From NCBI GenBank assembly GCA_024803745.1, contig JANJXV010000004.1, positions 49,981,858 through 50,045,857 of the forward strand: DNA of 64,000 nucleotides, given 5' to 3'. The position numbers and the translations under genes are program-made. The notes beneath the pieces were generated by a model, which had not been told where the DNA came from, ran no database searches, and was given only the letters and a program-made list of their open reading frames with translations. Positions 32,816-43,045 of this stretch are shown one piece after another; position 1 is the stretch's first letter, and every line of letters begins with the position of its first letter. This DNA comes from Megascapheus bottae. Taxonomy: Eukaryota; Chordata; Mammalia; Rodentia; Geomyidae.

Positions 32816-33443
32816 AAAAGCAATTCTGGATTTTTGAATCATACTATTCTTAATTTAAATAAAATATATTACATATAATTTCTGAAACATATTCTTAATA
32901 TGTAATATAGTCTTATGTAAAATTATATATATATATAAATGTGATGGAGGGATTCAAGGAGTATATATATGTGCATATATATTCAGCAATATATTATATA
33001 TTGAAGTATTATAGTTGATTGGGTTATATAAAGATGATATGTATTGAGATACAGTTTTTGGTACTGTTCCGTGTGAAATGCTTATTGACCATTCTGTCAC
33101 TGTTTCCTTATTTGCATTAGGAAATTGAAGATTACCACATTACTTAAAGAGTCAGAGACAATACATGAGTTGGGCTAAAGGCCAGAATTTACAACATGTA
33201 TCTCTATGTTCCTTTCTAGACCTTTTAGTATCATCTCTTTCTTTGTTTTTGTAACTTTGTTACACATTTTGTTTACTCAATGTAACATATTTGCACATTT
33301 TTGAGTTCTAAGAATACAGAAACTTTAGCATTTAGCTAGCTTTAACCAAGAACCTTCTTTTCTTTCTTTCTCATTATCTTTCTTTTTCTTTTATTTTCTT
33401 ACATTTCTTTAGTTTTCATCTTAACATTATCCTTTACTATTGC
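32816..33443. other. Unique sequence with AT microsatellites
   Basis: TA-rich tracts lie at 32924-32938 and 32960-33003, and a TTTC-rich tract at 33355-33400. No gene. Confidence 0.5.
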
Positions 33444-33645
33444 TGAAGGCTGGTGCTCTACAACTTGTGACAAAGCTCTGTTTCCAGGGTTTTTTGTTTG
33501 TTTGTTTTATTTTGTCTTTTTTTTTTTTTGTTCTGTGTGAGTGTGTGGTTAATTGGAGATAAATATGGGAAAAGCTTATATATCTTGGCTGGCTTTGAAC
33601 CATGACTCACAGATTTCAGTCTCCTCTGTAGAAGAACATAGATAT
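33444..33645 (-). repeat. Old B1-containing dimeric SINE with T/G-rich insertion
   Basis: AGGCTGGTGCTCTACAACTT, then an expanded T-rich stretch (33488-33530), then TTAATTGGAGATAAATATGG, TGGCTGGCTTTGAACCATGA and AGATTTCAGTCTCCTC in the antisense SINE order. Confidence 0.65.
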
Positions 33646-33954
33646 TTATGGTTTAAATGATCATAACTGTGCTCCTCAAGCAATCAATATTTTTTATTAT
33701 TTACTGTGAATGTTTAAGCTTGAAACTAGAGAAATACCTTAATCAATACAGATATGACTAACACTTGAAGATCTTATGTTCTATCCCTACCACAAAGCAA
33801 AAATCAATGAATGAATACAAAATAAATGAATTAAATATTAAAGCACATAGAGTTCCTAGAACCAGTGCTATAATAATATATTATAAACATCAGCATAAAA
33901 GTAATGAAACAAAAAGGTGGTAGTGCTTAATATCTACACATGATCACTTAATAA
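33646..33954. other. Unique sequence
   Basis: Nothing recognised. Confidence 0.45.
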
Positions 33955-34145
33955 AGCATTCTAAGTGCTAGACACTTAACCCCTTAGAAATGATAAAGTG
34001 ATGTTTTATTTCATCATCAAGACCAGTTTGTCATATGCATAGTAATGTCATATAATTTTCAGATGAGCAATTGAGGCCAGAGACGTTGATGTGATTTTTA
34101 GCAAGTCATAGAGCATGAGAGTCAAGAAGGTAGGATGAGTTGTCC
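33955..34145 (-). repeat. MIR element
   Basis: TTCTAAGTGCTAGACACTTA, a central AT-rich part, TTTCAGATGAGCAATTGAGG and TTTTTAGCAAGTCATAGAGC follow the antisense MIR consensus order over about 190 bases. This is the longest MIR in the window. Confidence 0.7.
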
Positions 34146-34299
34146 ATTGTATGAAGTTCTATGAATGTAAATGACACTCTACTCCATTTCACTGCATCTC
34201 TCTATTTTTCTAGGGGTTGAGGGTGGAAGGTAAAATAATACTTTAAGGAGAGGCAGTTTTTGCATCATGCCTATTAACAAGTTAGAGAAAAATCCTGAG
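34146..34299. other. Unique sequence
   Basis: Short unique spacer between two SINEs. Confidence 0.4.
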
Positions 34300-34478
34300 C
34301 AATTGATCTCCTCCTCCTTCTCCTCCTCTTCTTCTTCTCCTTCTTTTGTCAGTCTTGGGTCTTGAACTCAGGGCCTGACTTTCAGCTTTTTCTGTGTATG
34401 TGGTACTGAGGAATGGAACCTAGGGCTTTGTGCAGTCTAGGCAAGCCCTCTGCCACTAGGCCACACTCCCAGCCCAGA
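34300..34478 (-). repeat. IDL-Geo-like SINE, internally deleted, with CTC/TTC tract at its tail
   Basis: Antisense copy: TCTTGAACTCAGGGCC, then TTTTTCTGTGTATGTGGTAC and CCACTAGGCCACACTCCCAG. The central part of the right unit is missing. A (CTC/TTC)n tract at 34308-34348 replaces the usual poly(T) side. Confidence 0.8.
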
Positions 34479-35645
34479 AAAATTAAGTTTCTTCGTTCAA
34501 GTTCCCAAAACTATTAAGCGATTGACTTGATAGTATTCTCCATATCTGGTACATTTTTTTTGAGCAACTTTACTTTTTGGGCCATAACAATTTGGACTCC
34601 TCTAGGGAAAAAAATTAAATTTTAGGATATATATTCATAATTCTCACTTTAAACTAAAAAAGCAAACTGGTTTGATGGCTGAAGTGTTGAATAAGCTCAC
34701 TGAATTAAGAGAGGTCACTCCAATATCAGCTCTAAGAAACAGTGACCCCCAACAGTAAAGCTTCCAGGGGTGAGGGAATGATGGTACTGAAAAGCTGAGC
34801 TTTTCAGAGCTCACCTACCAAGACTGCATGTTCCTGCATCCAGTTTATTCTGCCATCAGTTTCATGGATAAACTCAGCATTTAAACCACTGACTCTTTGA
34901 AAAATTTGCCAGTTTGTCAAGGAAACAGACCTTGCACAGAACTCCTCTAGTACAGCAAGCAAATTGTTTACAGAAAGTTTTCATCGGGGCAAGTGAACCA
35001 GCTGAAACTATGAGGCCCAGGCCTGTACCCCAACAGAATGACGACTGAAGTGCATTCCCCAGTGTATGTGCAGAGCTTTGGAACTCTTCAAGAAAGAAAA
35101 CATCAAAACACAGCAAAGTAATTTACAAGGAGAGAGGAAGCCAGAAAAATGGAAGCCTTATAAAGAGATTAGGGAAGGACGCCTTTTATGTAGACAAATA
35201 TTTGAAATTCAAGTTCTTGTAATGCTAGTTCTATCAAAATATACATCATCTTTCCTATTCAGAATCAGGGCCTTAGAAAAATGAATAACAAGAGTTTAAA
35301 TGGGACTGCTTAGGTTTGGAAACAGTGGGAAAAGGGTAAAAGGAGAAAAATATGAAGAAAAGATGTCGACATGACTAAAATACTTCACATGCATTATGAA
35401 AATAGAAAACAAACGCCTTAAAATTGTTTTAAAAGGGAGACTGTGTAAGAAAATAGTATAGTCAGTGAATTTTATTAAATTATATTATATGCCTGTGTAC
35501 AAATACTACAATATGTCACTTTTGCATATCAATATGCATTATTCTAAAAGAGGGAAAAGCTATTGATAAAAGGAGAAAGAAACATGTGTTTCATGGATTT
35601 TCTCATTTATAATAATTAGTATATGTCTATGACAATCCTAGAAGA

Positions 35646-35649
<4 letters not shown>
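34479..35649. other. Unique sequence
   Basis: Frames of up to 80 codons overlap on both strands near 34874-35284; none is recognisable. No gene supported. Confidence 0.45.

Positions 35650-35682
<33 letters not shown>
35650..35682. repeat. (TA)n microsatellite
   Basis: About 15 TA units. Confidence 0.95.
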
Positions 35683-35685
<3 letters not shown>

Positions 35686-35912
35686 CAATGCCAAGCTGAG
35701 AGCTCATGCCTGTAATCCTAGCTACTAAGAGGGCTGAGATCTGAGGATCGTGATTCAAAGCCAGCTCAGGCACTTAACACCACGAGACTCATCTCCAATT
35801 TTCCACTAAAGCACCAGAAGTGGGCCTGTGGCTCAAGGGGTAGAGGAGTAGCCTTGTACAGAAAAGCTCAAGAAAGTGCCCAGGCCCAGAATTCAAGCCT
35901 CACTACCAACAA
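35686..35912 (+). repeat. B1-containing dimeric SINE
   Basis: The B1 half has CATGCCTGTAATCCTAGCTA and GGGCTGAGATCTGAGGATCG. The right half has GAAGTGGGCCTGTGGCTCAA, AGCCTTGTACAG and CAGAATTCAAGCC. It is well preserved, with an (AAT)n tail. Confidence 0.88.
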
Positions 35913-35917
35913 AAACT

Positions 35918-35918
35918 A

Positions 35919-35963
<45 letters not shown>

Positions 35964-35964
35964 T
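35918..35964. repeat. (AAT)n microsatellite at SINE tail
   Basis: About 15 AAT units grown from the SINE A-rich tail. Confidence 0.95.
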
Positions 35965-36079
35965 TAAAGGTAAAATAAAATAATGTTAATGAAAATCAAA
36001 TCATTACAAGAATACTTTGGAGTTTTGTTTTATTTTTGTGTTTAATGTGTTGTATGAAATGATTTCTGTTTTCCCCCCT
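35965..36079. other. Short unique spacer
   Basis: Nothing recognised. Confidence 0.4.
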
Positions 36080-36392
36080 TTTGTTTATCTGCTGTTGTCA
36101 CTGTTTTTGATCTTGGTACCCTGTATCTTGTATATATGTTTATCTGATTTGTTGAAGGGGAATAACAAAATGAGGATATATTGAACAAAGTATGAACCAA
36201 TACAGAAAAAATATTCACAATATTCCAATTCTTTTGAACTTTACAATTTGGGAGGAGGAAAGTTATGGAGGAGAGGAAGTGGAAAATAAAGGAGAGGGTA
36301 ACACTGTTGGGCATGAAATGTATTCATTATGTAACTGTAATCCCTCTGTATGTCATGCTTACAATAAAATTAAATCAAATTAAAAAAGAGAG
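36080..36392 (+). mobile_element. Old L1-related 3' end
   Basis: A diverged 3'UTR (TGTTTATCTGATTTGTTGAA), then GAAATGTATTCATTATGTAA, CTGTAATCCCTCTGTATG and CTTACAATAAAATTAAAT. It is the longest copy of the old 3' end family seen in this window. Confidence 0.6.
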
Positions 36393-36605
36393 GGGATAAT
36401 TTTAGAAAAGGAAAGACAACCTGAATACAATTTATTTATATACTCTAAAAACTTTGAACATTCTGGGTTTTTTTGTTTTAGATTTGGCTGATATGTTGTC
36501 TTCTAAAATTAATAGAACCTCAGGAAAAAATGGATTGCCATACCTATCCCATTCAAAAATGTCCTAAAAAAAGTCTTTCTTTGTTTTGTTTCACTCTTTT
36601 TTTCA
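36393..36605. other. Unique sequence
   Basis: Nothing recognised. Confidence 0.4.
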
Positions 36606-37086
36606 TATATTTTTTATTGTATTTAATAGAAGGGTTACATGATATTTGCCAGATAGAAGGTGCATTAATTCACATACATTGATACCCTTTCACATGGTTT
36701 GGTCCCCATTTCCCTCCCCCCACCCCCACCCCTCATCTTGTTTTCCCCCCTTCCCTATTCAATTTCAAATAACCAAATACAAATATATCTGATATATCAG
36801 GTAACAAAGTGAGATACTGTAACAATATGAGATAACCAAGGGACAGCAAAAGAGATGAGAGATAACATAGTACCTTAAGGACAACAATCATTCATTATGT
36901 GGCTTATGTTTCTATATCCTAGAGATCCTTTCATTTAGCGTCCTACTATATGGCCTTTTGTATCAAGGTTTTGCTCTATTGCAAATCTCTGCTAGGAGAG
37001 CCCAAGGTTTCTACTGATTATGACAAATGAAGGAAACCATTGAGCCTAAGTTCCTTTGAGTCTGGCTTACTTCACTTAATATGATC
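36606..37086 (-). mobile_element. Truncated L1, 3'UTR plus end of ORF2
   Basis: Antisense younger-type L1 3'UTR with the C-rich complement of the G-tract at 36712-36755. It extends into the last ORF2 codons (complement of the SEVSQTQRN region) near 37060-37086, followed by a T-run at 37087-37099 of unclear origin. Confidence 0.88.
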
Positions 37087-37373
37087 TTTTTTTTTTTTCC
37101 TGGTGATTTGCTTTTTATTTCTCACTTGGATTTACATTTCCATGTTTTGAACCTAATGGTTTCCAAGCTCTAAAAGCAATACACATTGAGTTTAGGTATC
37201 TGTTTCTAAAGCAGATAAAGATGACTTGAAGTTTTAGCAGATTACTGAATGTTACAGTCTGTTTGAGTACAGATTTGCTGCACATTGTTTCTACTTTTTC
37301 TAATGTGAGAAAAAGCTGTCACACTAGCAATGAACTTCAATGACACTGAGGAGGTGACGTGTTTTTTTGTGTG
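37087..37373. other. Unique sequence
   Basis: Nothing recognised apart from the initial T-run. Confidence 0.4.
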
Positions 37374-37581
37374 TTTCTTTTTTTCTTTTTTTTGCCAGTC
37401 TGGGGCTTGAACTCAGGGCATAAGCACTCTTCTTGCTCTTTCTCAAGGCTAGCGCACTACCAGTTATGCCACAACATCATCATCTCCTTCATTTTCTATG
37501 TACATGGTACTGAGGAATCCAACCCAGGTCTTCGTGCATGCTAGGCAAGCACTCTACCAGGAGGCCAAACTCCTGGCCCGA
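37374..37581 (-). repeat. IDL-Geo-like dimeric SINE
   Basis: Antisense copy of both units: TTTGCCAGTCTGGGGCTTGA, TTTCTCAAGGCTAGCGCACT, TGTACATGGTACTGAGGAAT and CTAGGCAAGCACTCTACCAG. Confidence 0.85.
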
Positions 37582-37601
37582 GGAACATTCTTTACTGGGG
37601 A

Positions 37602-37846
37602 ATTTTTTTTGACAGTCGAGGGACTCGAACTCTGCACCTGGGTGGTGTTTCTGAGCTCTTCAGTTCAAGACTACCACCTTAATCATTGAGCCACAACACC
37701 ACTTCTTATTTCTGGTGGCAAATTGTCTAAAAATTCTACGAAAGTTTCATTGAAATTAGTACTTGGACTGGCTTTGAACCCCAACCCTCAGATCACAGCC
37801 TCCTGAGTAGCTAGGATTATAGAGTTGCACCACCATGCCCGGCATG
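37602..37846 (-). repeat. B1-containing dimeric SINE
   Basis: Antisense: GAGCTCTTCAGTTCAAGACT, CATTGAGCCACAACACCACT, GGACTGGCTTTGAACCCCAA, CCTCCTGAGTAGCTAGGATT and finally ACCATGCCCGGC, the complement of the canonical B1 start GCCGGGCATGGT. It is complete. Confidence 0.9.
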
Positions 37847-37861
37847 GGAAAATTCTTTTGG

Positions 37862-37878
37862 TGGCCTGTTTCTTGCAA
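37862..37878 (+). repeat. 17 bp inverted repeat, left copy
   Basis: GTGGCCTGTTTCTTGCA directly abuts the 5' edge of the L1 at 37879. Its reverse complement is at 39036-39052, at the edge of an oppositely oriented L1. Confidence 0.95.
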
Positions 37879-38590
37879 TTCCACTACTTGGCATTTACCC
37901 AACCATCCAGAAACAAGGACATACTAAATCCACTAGCACAACAATGTTCATTGCAGCACTATTCACCATAGCAAAGATATGGAACCAACCCAGATGTCCC
38001 TCAGTTGATGAGTGGATCAACAAGTTGTGGTATTTGTACAGAATGGAATTCTATGCTGCTGTCAGAAAGGATGACATCACCCCATTTGTTAGGAAATGGA
38101 AAGACTTAGAAAAAGTCTTATTAAGTGAAGTAAGCCAGACTCAAAGGAACTTAGGCTCAATGGTTTCCCTCATTCATCATAATCAGTAGAAACCTTGGGC
38201 TCTACTAGCAGAGATCTGCAATAGAGCAAAATCTTGATACATAAGGCCATATAATGTGAAGCTAATTGAAAGGACCTCCAGGATATTGAAACAAAAGCCA
38301 TATAATGAATAATTGTTGTCCTTAATGTACTATGTTGTCTCTCATCTCCTTTGCTATCCCTTGGTTATCTCATATTGGTATAGTATCTCACTTTGTTATC
38401 TGATATATTGAATTTATTTGTATTTGGATATTTGAAATTTGACAGGGAAGGGGGGAAAACTAAGACGGGAGGGGGGTGTGTGGGGGGAGGGAAATGGGTA
38501 CCAAGACATGCGAATTAATGCACCTTCTATCTGGCAAATATCCTGTAACCCTTTTACTAATTACAATAAAAAAATTAAAAAAATAAAAAC
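37879..38590 (+). mobile_element. L1, ORF2 C-terminus and 3'UTR (copy a)
   Basis: Starts within ORF2 (ATTCCACTACTTGGCATT) and is open from 37944 to 38189 with the IWNQPRCPSVDEW and MEFYAAVRK motifs, through SEVSQTQRN to the ORF2 end. The 3'UTR follows with its terminal A-run near 38570-38585. It shares variants such as TTAGGAAATGGAAAGACTTA with the antisense L1 at 39053, where other copies read TAAGGAAATGGAAAGACTTG. Confidence 0.9.
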
Positions 38591-38614
38591 ATAAGATCAA
38601 CGAAGGCAGACATA

Positions 38615-38648
38615 TTAAAAACAAAACAAAACAAAACAAAACAAATAA
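38615..38648. repeat. (AAAAC)n microsatellite
   Basis: Five to six AAAAC units next to the L1 A-tail. Confidence 0.9.
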
Positions 38649-38650
38649 AG

Positions 38651-38862
38651 GCTGTCAATGGGGTTGTTGTGGCTTAGTGTTAAAGTGCTTGCCTAGCATG
38701 CAGGAGGCCCTGGGTTAGATTCCTCAGTATCACATAAATGTACTCACACACTACCACAATACCACTCTACCAGTAGGACAACTCCCAGCCCCACTGACAC
38801 TTTTGAACCAAAAAAAATCTAATCTAGTGCTCTAGGCCCTGAGTTCAAGCCCTAGTCCTGAT
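38651..38862 (+). repeat. Mosaic of SINE pieces around an ID-like left unit
   Basis: 38651-38738 is a monomeric ID-like unit (GGCTTAGTGTTAAAGTGCTT, CTTGCCTAGCATGCAGGAGG, GGGTTAGATTCCTCAG). 38760-38793 is an antisense piece of the same left unit (CTCTACCAGTAGGACAACTC, CCAGCCCC). 38828-38862 is the sense end of a right unit (GGCCCTGAGTTCAAGCCCTA). The normal head-to-tail dimer order is broken. Confidence 0.6.
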
Positions 38863-39035
38863 CCATTAGCACCCGAGAAGCCAAAACTGCACAAATACCA
38901 AAACAAAAATGTGAAAATGTTATAACTTTTCAGCAAAATCCAATAAGACAACATAGTGTATAGTTTGTTAAAGATTTGGCAGAAAAATGGTGGTAAAGAA
39001 GAAAACCCACCCAAATTCAACATGAGCTTATACGA
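38863..39035. other. Unique sequence between SINE mosaic and L1
   Basis: No repeat recognised. It probably belongs to the inverted interval discussed in the findings. Confidence 0.45.
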
Positions 39036-39052
39036 TGCAAGAAACAGGCCAC
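39036..39052 (-). repeat. 17 bp inverted repeat, right copy
   Basis: TGCAAGAAACAGGCCAC is the exact reverse complement of 37862-37878. Confidence 0.95.
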
Positions 39053-39420
39053 TTACTATGATCTTTTCTAAGTCTTTCCATTTCCTAACAAATGGGGCAA
39101 TGTCATTCTTTCTCACAGCAGCATAGAATTCCATTGTGTACAAATACCACATCTTGTCGATACATTCATCAACTGAGGGACATCTAGGTTGGTTCCATAT
39201 ATTTGCTATGGTAAATAGTGCTGCAATGAACATTGTTGTGCTAGTGGATTTAGTATGTCCTTTTTTCTGGATGATTGGGTAAATGCCAAGTAGTGTAATT
39301 GCTGGGTCATAGGGAAGCTCTATGTTTAGTCTCTTGAGGAACTGCCATACTGCTTTCCATAGTGGTTGAACAAGTTTGCACTCCCACCAACAGTGTAGTA
39401 ATGATCCCTCCTGGCCACAT
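39053..39420 (-). mobile_element. L1 ORF2 C-terminal segment (copy b, sense part of twin-primed L1)
   Basis: Minus-strand coding from [20 protein letters not shown] (near 39418) through LLGIYPIIQKK, IWNQPRCPSVDE and FVRKWKDLEK, ending abruptly at 39053 without 3'UTR or poly(A). This part is one open frame for about 120 codons. It is joined head-to-head at 39420/39421 to plus-strand ORF2 sequence that comes from just upstream in L1. Confidence 0.9.
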
Positions 39421-40780
39421 AAGGCAAGAAGCAAGCATAAAGGGAATCCAAATAGGGAAAAAGGAAGTAAAACGATCTCTCTTATCAGATGCCATGATCC
39501 TGTATTTAAAGAATCTTATAGACTCTACTCCCAAACTCCATGAGCTGATTCAAAACTTTGGAAGGGTAGCAGGGTATAAAATTAACCCTCAAAAATCAAC
39601 TGCCTTCCTCTACGCCAACAGTGAGAGGAATGAGGCTACAATCTGGAAAGCAACTACTTTTGCAGTAGCCTCAAAGAAAATAAAGTACCTAGGAATTACC
39701 TTAAGTAAGAATGTAAAGGACCTTTTTGATGAAAACTTTAAAACCCTGAAAAAGGAAATTAAAGCAGAACTGAGGAAATGGAAAAACCTCCTATGCTCCT
39801 GGATTGGAAGAATAAATATTGTGAAAATGACAATCTTGCCAAGGGCTATCTACAAACTCGATCCAATACCCATCAATATCCCAATGTCATTCTTTAAAGA
39901 AATAGAAGAGGCAATCCAAAATTTCATATGGAATAATAAAAGACCCCGTATAGCAAAAACACTTCTTAGCAGAAAGAACAGCGCAGGAGGAATTTCAATA
40001 CCAACCTTTAGACTCTATTACAGAGCTATAGTGACTAAAACAGCTTGGTTCTGTCACAAGAACAAGCCTAAAGACCAATGGAATAGAACTGAAGACCCAG
40101 ATATTAAACCACAGACCTATGGCCACCTAATCTTTGACAAGGGAGCCAAAAAATAGAATGGAAGAAAGATAGCCTCTTCAACAAGTGGTGCTGGAAGAAC
40201 TCATTAAGCACCTGCAGAAAACTAAAGTTGGATCCTTCTTTGTCACCCTGTACTAGAATTAACCCCAAATGGATCAAAGACCTGGAGGTAAAAGGCAACG
40301 CTCTGAATACTTTACAAGAAGGAATAGAAGATACACTAGACCTCCTTGGCACAGGTCGAAACTTTCTTAATAAGGACCAAGAACCACAACAAATCAGAGA
40401 AAGGCTGGATAAGTGGGACTGCATTAAACTGCGGAGCTTTTGTATGGCAAAGGACACAGCTAGTAAACTAATTAGGAAGCCTACAGAGTGGGAGAAGGTC
40501 TTCACCAACCATACAACAGACAAAGGCCTCATATCTAAAATATATCAACAGCTCAAAAAATTGAATCAATCCAAAACTAATCTCCAAAGAAACAACCATC
40601 CCATTAAAAGATGGCCCAAGGACTTAAAGAGAGTCTTCTCTGAAGAAACAAAAATGGCCTATAGACACATGAAGAAATGCTCAACATCTCTGGTCATAAA
40701 AGAAATGCAAATCAAAACAATGCTAAGATTCCACCTCACTCCAGTTAGAATGGCCAGGTTCAAGAAAACTAATAACTACA
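39421..40780 (+). pseudogene. L1 ORF2p reverse transcriptase C-part and downstream region (broken)
   Basis: Open from the junction to 40156, then shifted into another frame (about 40160-40780). Visible blocks are the [12 protein letters not shown] and [14 protein letters not shown] segments after the palm, [54 protein letters not shown] and [11 protein letters not shown]; after the shift, GRNFLNKD and HPIKRWPKDLKRVF. The catalytic palm motif, normally FADD, reads LSDA at 39482-39493, so the second catalytic Asp is gone. This, plus truncation, inversion and frameshift, excludes activity. Confidence 0.9.
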
Positions 40781-40783
40781 GTC
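39421..40783 (+). mobile_element. L1 ORF2 middle segment, inverted relative to copy b
   Basis: 1.36 kb of ORF2 from just before the reverse transcriptase palm to the segment ending [10 protein letters not shown] ... RFKKTNNY. That is within a few codons of where the antisense copy b begins. Head-to-head arrangement of two neighbouring L1 segments is the signature of 5' inversion by twin priming on a minus-strand insertion. Its 3' part should have been on the left. Confidence 0.88.
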
Positions 40784-41754
40784 TTTCACTTCTGAGGCCC
40801 ACATCCCATCCCAAGTCATATAGTTCATTTTCAACATAGTGTCTAGTTAGTATAACTGCTAAATGTGTTCATTCTCTGTTGCACCATTCCTGGGCTACCG
40901 CCTTTTTTTCTCGCAAACCTGAACTTATAGAAAGGAGAAAAGGTAAAGAAAGCAAAACAGCAACAAAGGAGAAAAAAACAAATCAAACAACAAAACCTCT
41001 TGTTTCCATTTCATTTTGATAAACATAATTGAACATGATCATATGCATATATGTGTGGAAAGTCTTAAATTTTGAACACAAGAAAACTGAGAAGGCTGGC
41101 AGCCTATAATCATAGAGCATGCACGTTTTTCTAATTCAATTAATGAATAGAATCCTGATTTCTTTCTTTTGAATGCATTTTTTAGTGTTGTTGTAAATGT
41201 GATATAAAGATGTGTTACAGTCAAATAGATTTCCTTTCTTTTTGAACAATCTGATTCCATTCACTGAGGCTATGATCTGTTCTGTAAGTCTAGAGAGGGA
41301 AGACATTTTCAATGCCAGTGTGATAATTTAGTAAAATTCTTGGAAATGCTACATGGCACTTTCACACAGAATGATTTAAAATGATGGGTGCCATTCATAT
41401 TTTATCCCTTCCTTTGCAAACCTCTACCTAAATTTCATGCATCTTTGCCATCTTTGTTTATAATCCATGAGGATGAAAAATCACCCAAGATGGAGAGAAG
41501 GAGTAGAAGTATCCAGAATATATGAAGACTGTGTGTTAGTTCTATGACCAGCTCTGGATTGCCTTCTGGACTTAATGAATAGTATGATTTATATGTATTG
41601 ATCACAATACAGTTAAAGGACAATCTGATTCAGTGAATTTCACTATGGTGTGTTCCTTCATGCACCTGCCTGTTTTACCATGTGAATATTCTGTTTTTAA
41701 GTGCTCCTAACACTTTTATATCCCTTTTTTCTTAGTCTGTTTCTATAGGAGTGA
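40784..41754. other. Unique sequence
   Basis: No gene or repeat recognised; an A-rich patch lies at 40925-41000. Confidence 0.45.
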
Positions 41755-42015
41755 CTTTTCTACTTTTAGAATATATATTTTTATTTTATTTTAGTTTTCA
41801 TATATCAGAGAAACAGATAATGCTTGTATAAATATGTCTGCCTTATTTTGTTTCACTTGATATCCTGCAATTTAGAATATTTACTTGCAAGGAATATTTT
41901 ATTTCTCTTCATGGCTGAATGATACTACACTGTATATAACACAATGATTTCTTTACCATTAATTTGTTGGTAAACTTATAACATGATTCTATGTCTTAGC
42001 TATTAATAGTGCCAG
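41755..42015 (-). mobile_element. Ancient L1 fragment (ORF2 end and 3'UTR side)
   Basis: ATATCAGAGAAACAGATAAT, TTTGTTTCACTTGATATCCT, CTCTTCATGGCTGAATGATA and TATGTCTTAGCTATTAATAG follow the antisense order seen in ancient mammalian L1s. It is much more diverged than the other L1s here, so it predates them. Confidence 0.6.
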
Positions 42016-42164
42016 GTGAGTTTTTGTTTGCTGACTTCATTATTTTCTGGCATATTACGACAAAATGAGGAACTAGAGCATAAAATAGCTATATTTCTAG
42101 TATTTTGAAACTTTGTAAACTGTTTTCTATAGATGGTAATTTATATTCAATATGTTATACAATA
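42016..42164. other. Short unique spacer
   Basis: Nothing recognised. Confidence 0.4.
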
Positions 42165-42200
42165 GGTATAATAAATATATATGTGTGTACATATATATGT
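42165..42200. repeat. TA/TG-rich low-complexity tract
   Basis: AATATATATGTGTGTACATA followed by TATATG. Confidence 0.8.
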
Positions 42201-42428
42201 TGTTTTTGTCATGGGGCTTAAATCTGAAGCTTGATGCTGTCACTGAGCTTTTATGCTCAAGGCTATCACTGTGCCAGTCTGAGTCACAAACTCCACTTTC
42301 AATTTTTCATAAGTTAATTGGAAGTAAGAATCTCAATGACTTTTCTGCCTGGGCTTGCTTCAAACCACTATACTCAGATCTGTCTCTTGAGTAGCTAGGA
42401 TTACAAGTGTGAACCACTAGCTCTTGAT
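42201..42428 (-). repeat. B1-containing dimeric SINE
   Basis: Antisense: GGGGCTTAAATCTGAAGCTT, GAGCTTTTATGCTCAAGGCT, TTAATTGGAAGTAAGAATCT, TGAGTAGCTAGGATTACAAG and TGTGAACCACTAGCTC. Confidence 0.82.
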
Positions 42429-42756
42429 TTAATTTATATTTTATTTACTAACTTATATTTCCACAAACAAAATTTGAATTCCTTTCATGAAAATTTTACT
42501 AATACCCAAACAGAAGACATAAATGGCCTGTCTCATTTAAGAAGTTGTATTTATAGTATTCATTTTAGTGTCTGATTCAATAAAAAAAATGAAGTAGCCA
42601 ATTGGTCTATAGCTTTAAGCTGAAAGGAAAGGACTTGATTTTTGTATTACTTTTCATGATTAGAACTACTGTTATGCAAATCAACTTTCTTTAGAATCTT
42701 TATCTATAATTGAATGCACTATAGAAAATTTCTGATGTCAAAAGTGATTTTGTTAA
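42429..42756. other. Unique sequence
   Basis: Nothing recognised. Confidence 0.4.
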
Positions 42757-43045
42757 TGCTGGGTGTGGTGGCTCACACCTGTAATCCTAGCTACTCAGGA
42801 GGCTGAGATCTGAGGATCAAAGTTCAAAGCCAGCTCAGGCACAAAGGACCTGAGACTCTTATCTTCAGTAAACCTCTAGAAAATGGAAAGTGGGGATTGG
42901 GTGAAGGGTAGGACTGTAGCCTTGAACTAAGGAGCTCAGGCACAAAGCCCAGGCCCAGTGGTAGGGTGGTAACCTTTAGCTGAAGAGCTCAGGGACAGTG
43001 TCCAGGCTGAATTCAGGTTCCATGACCACCCCCCCACACACAAAA
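42757..43045 (+). repeat. B1-type SINE with duplicated right half (trimeric)
   Basis: The B1 half is near-consensus (GCTGGGTGTGGTGGCTCACA). The right half appears twice in tandem: TAGGACTGTAGCCTTGAACT ... GGAGCTCAGG ... CCCAGGCC, then GTGGTAGGGTGGTAACCTTT ... AGAGCTCAGGGACAG ... CCAGGCTGAATTCAGG. A C-run and short CA-run precede the A-rich tail. Confidence 0.8.
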
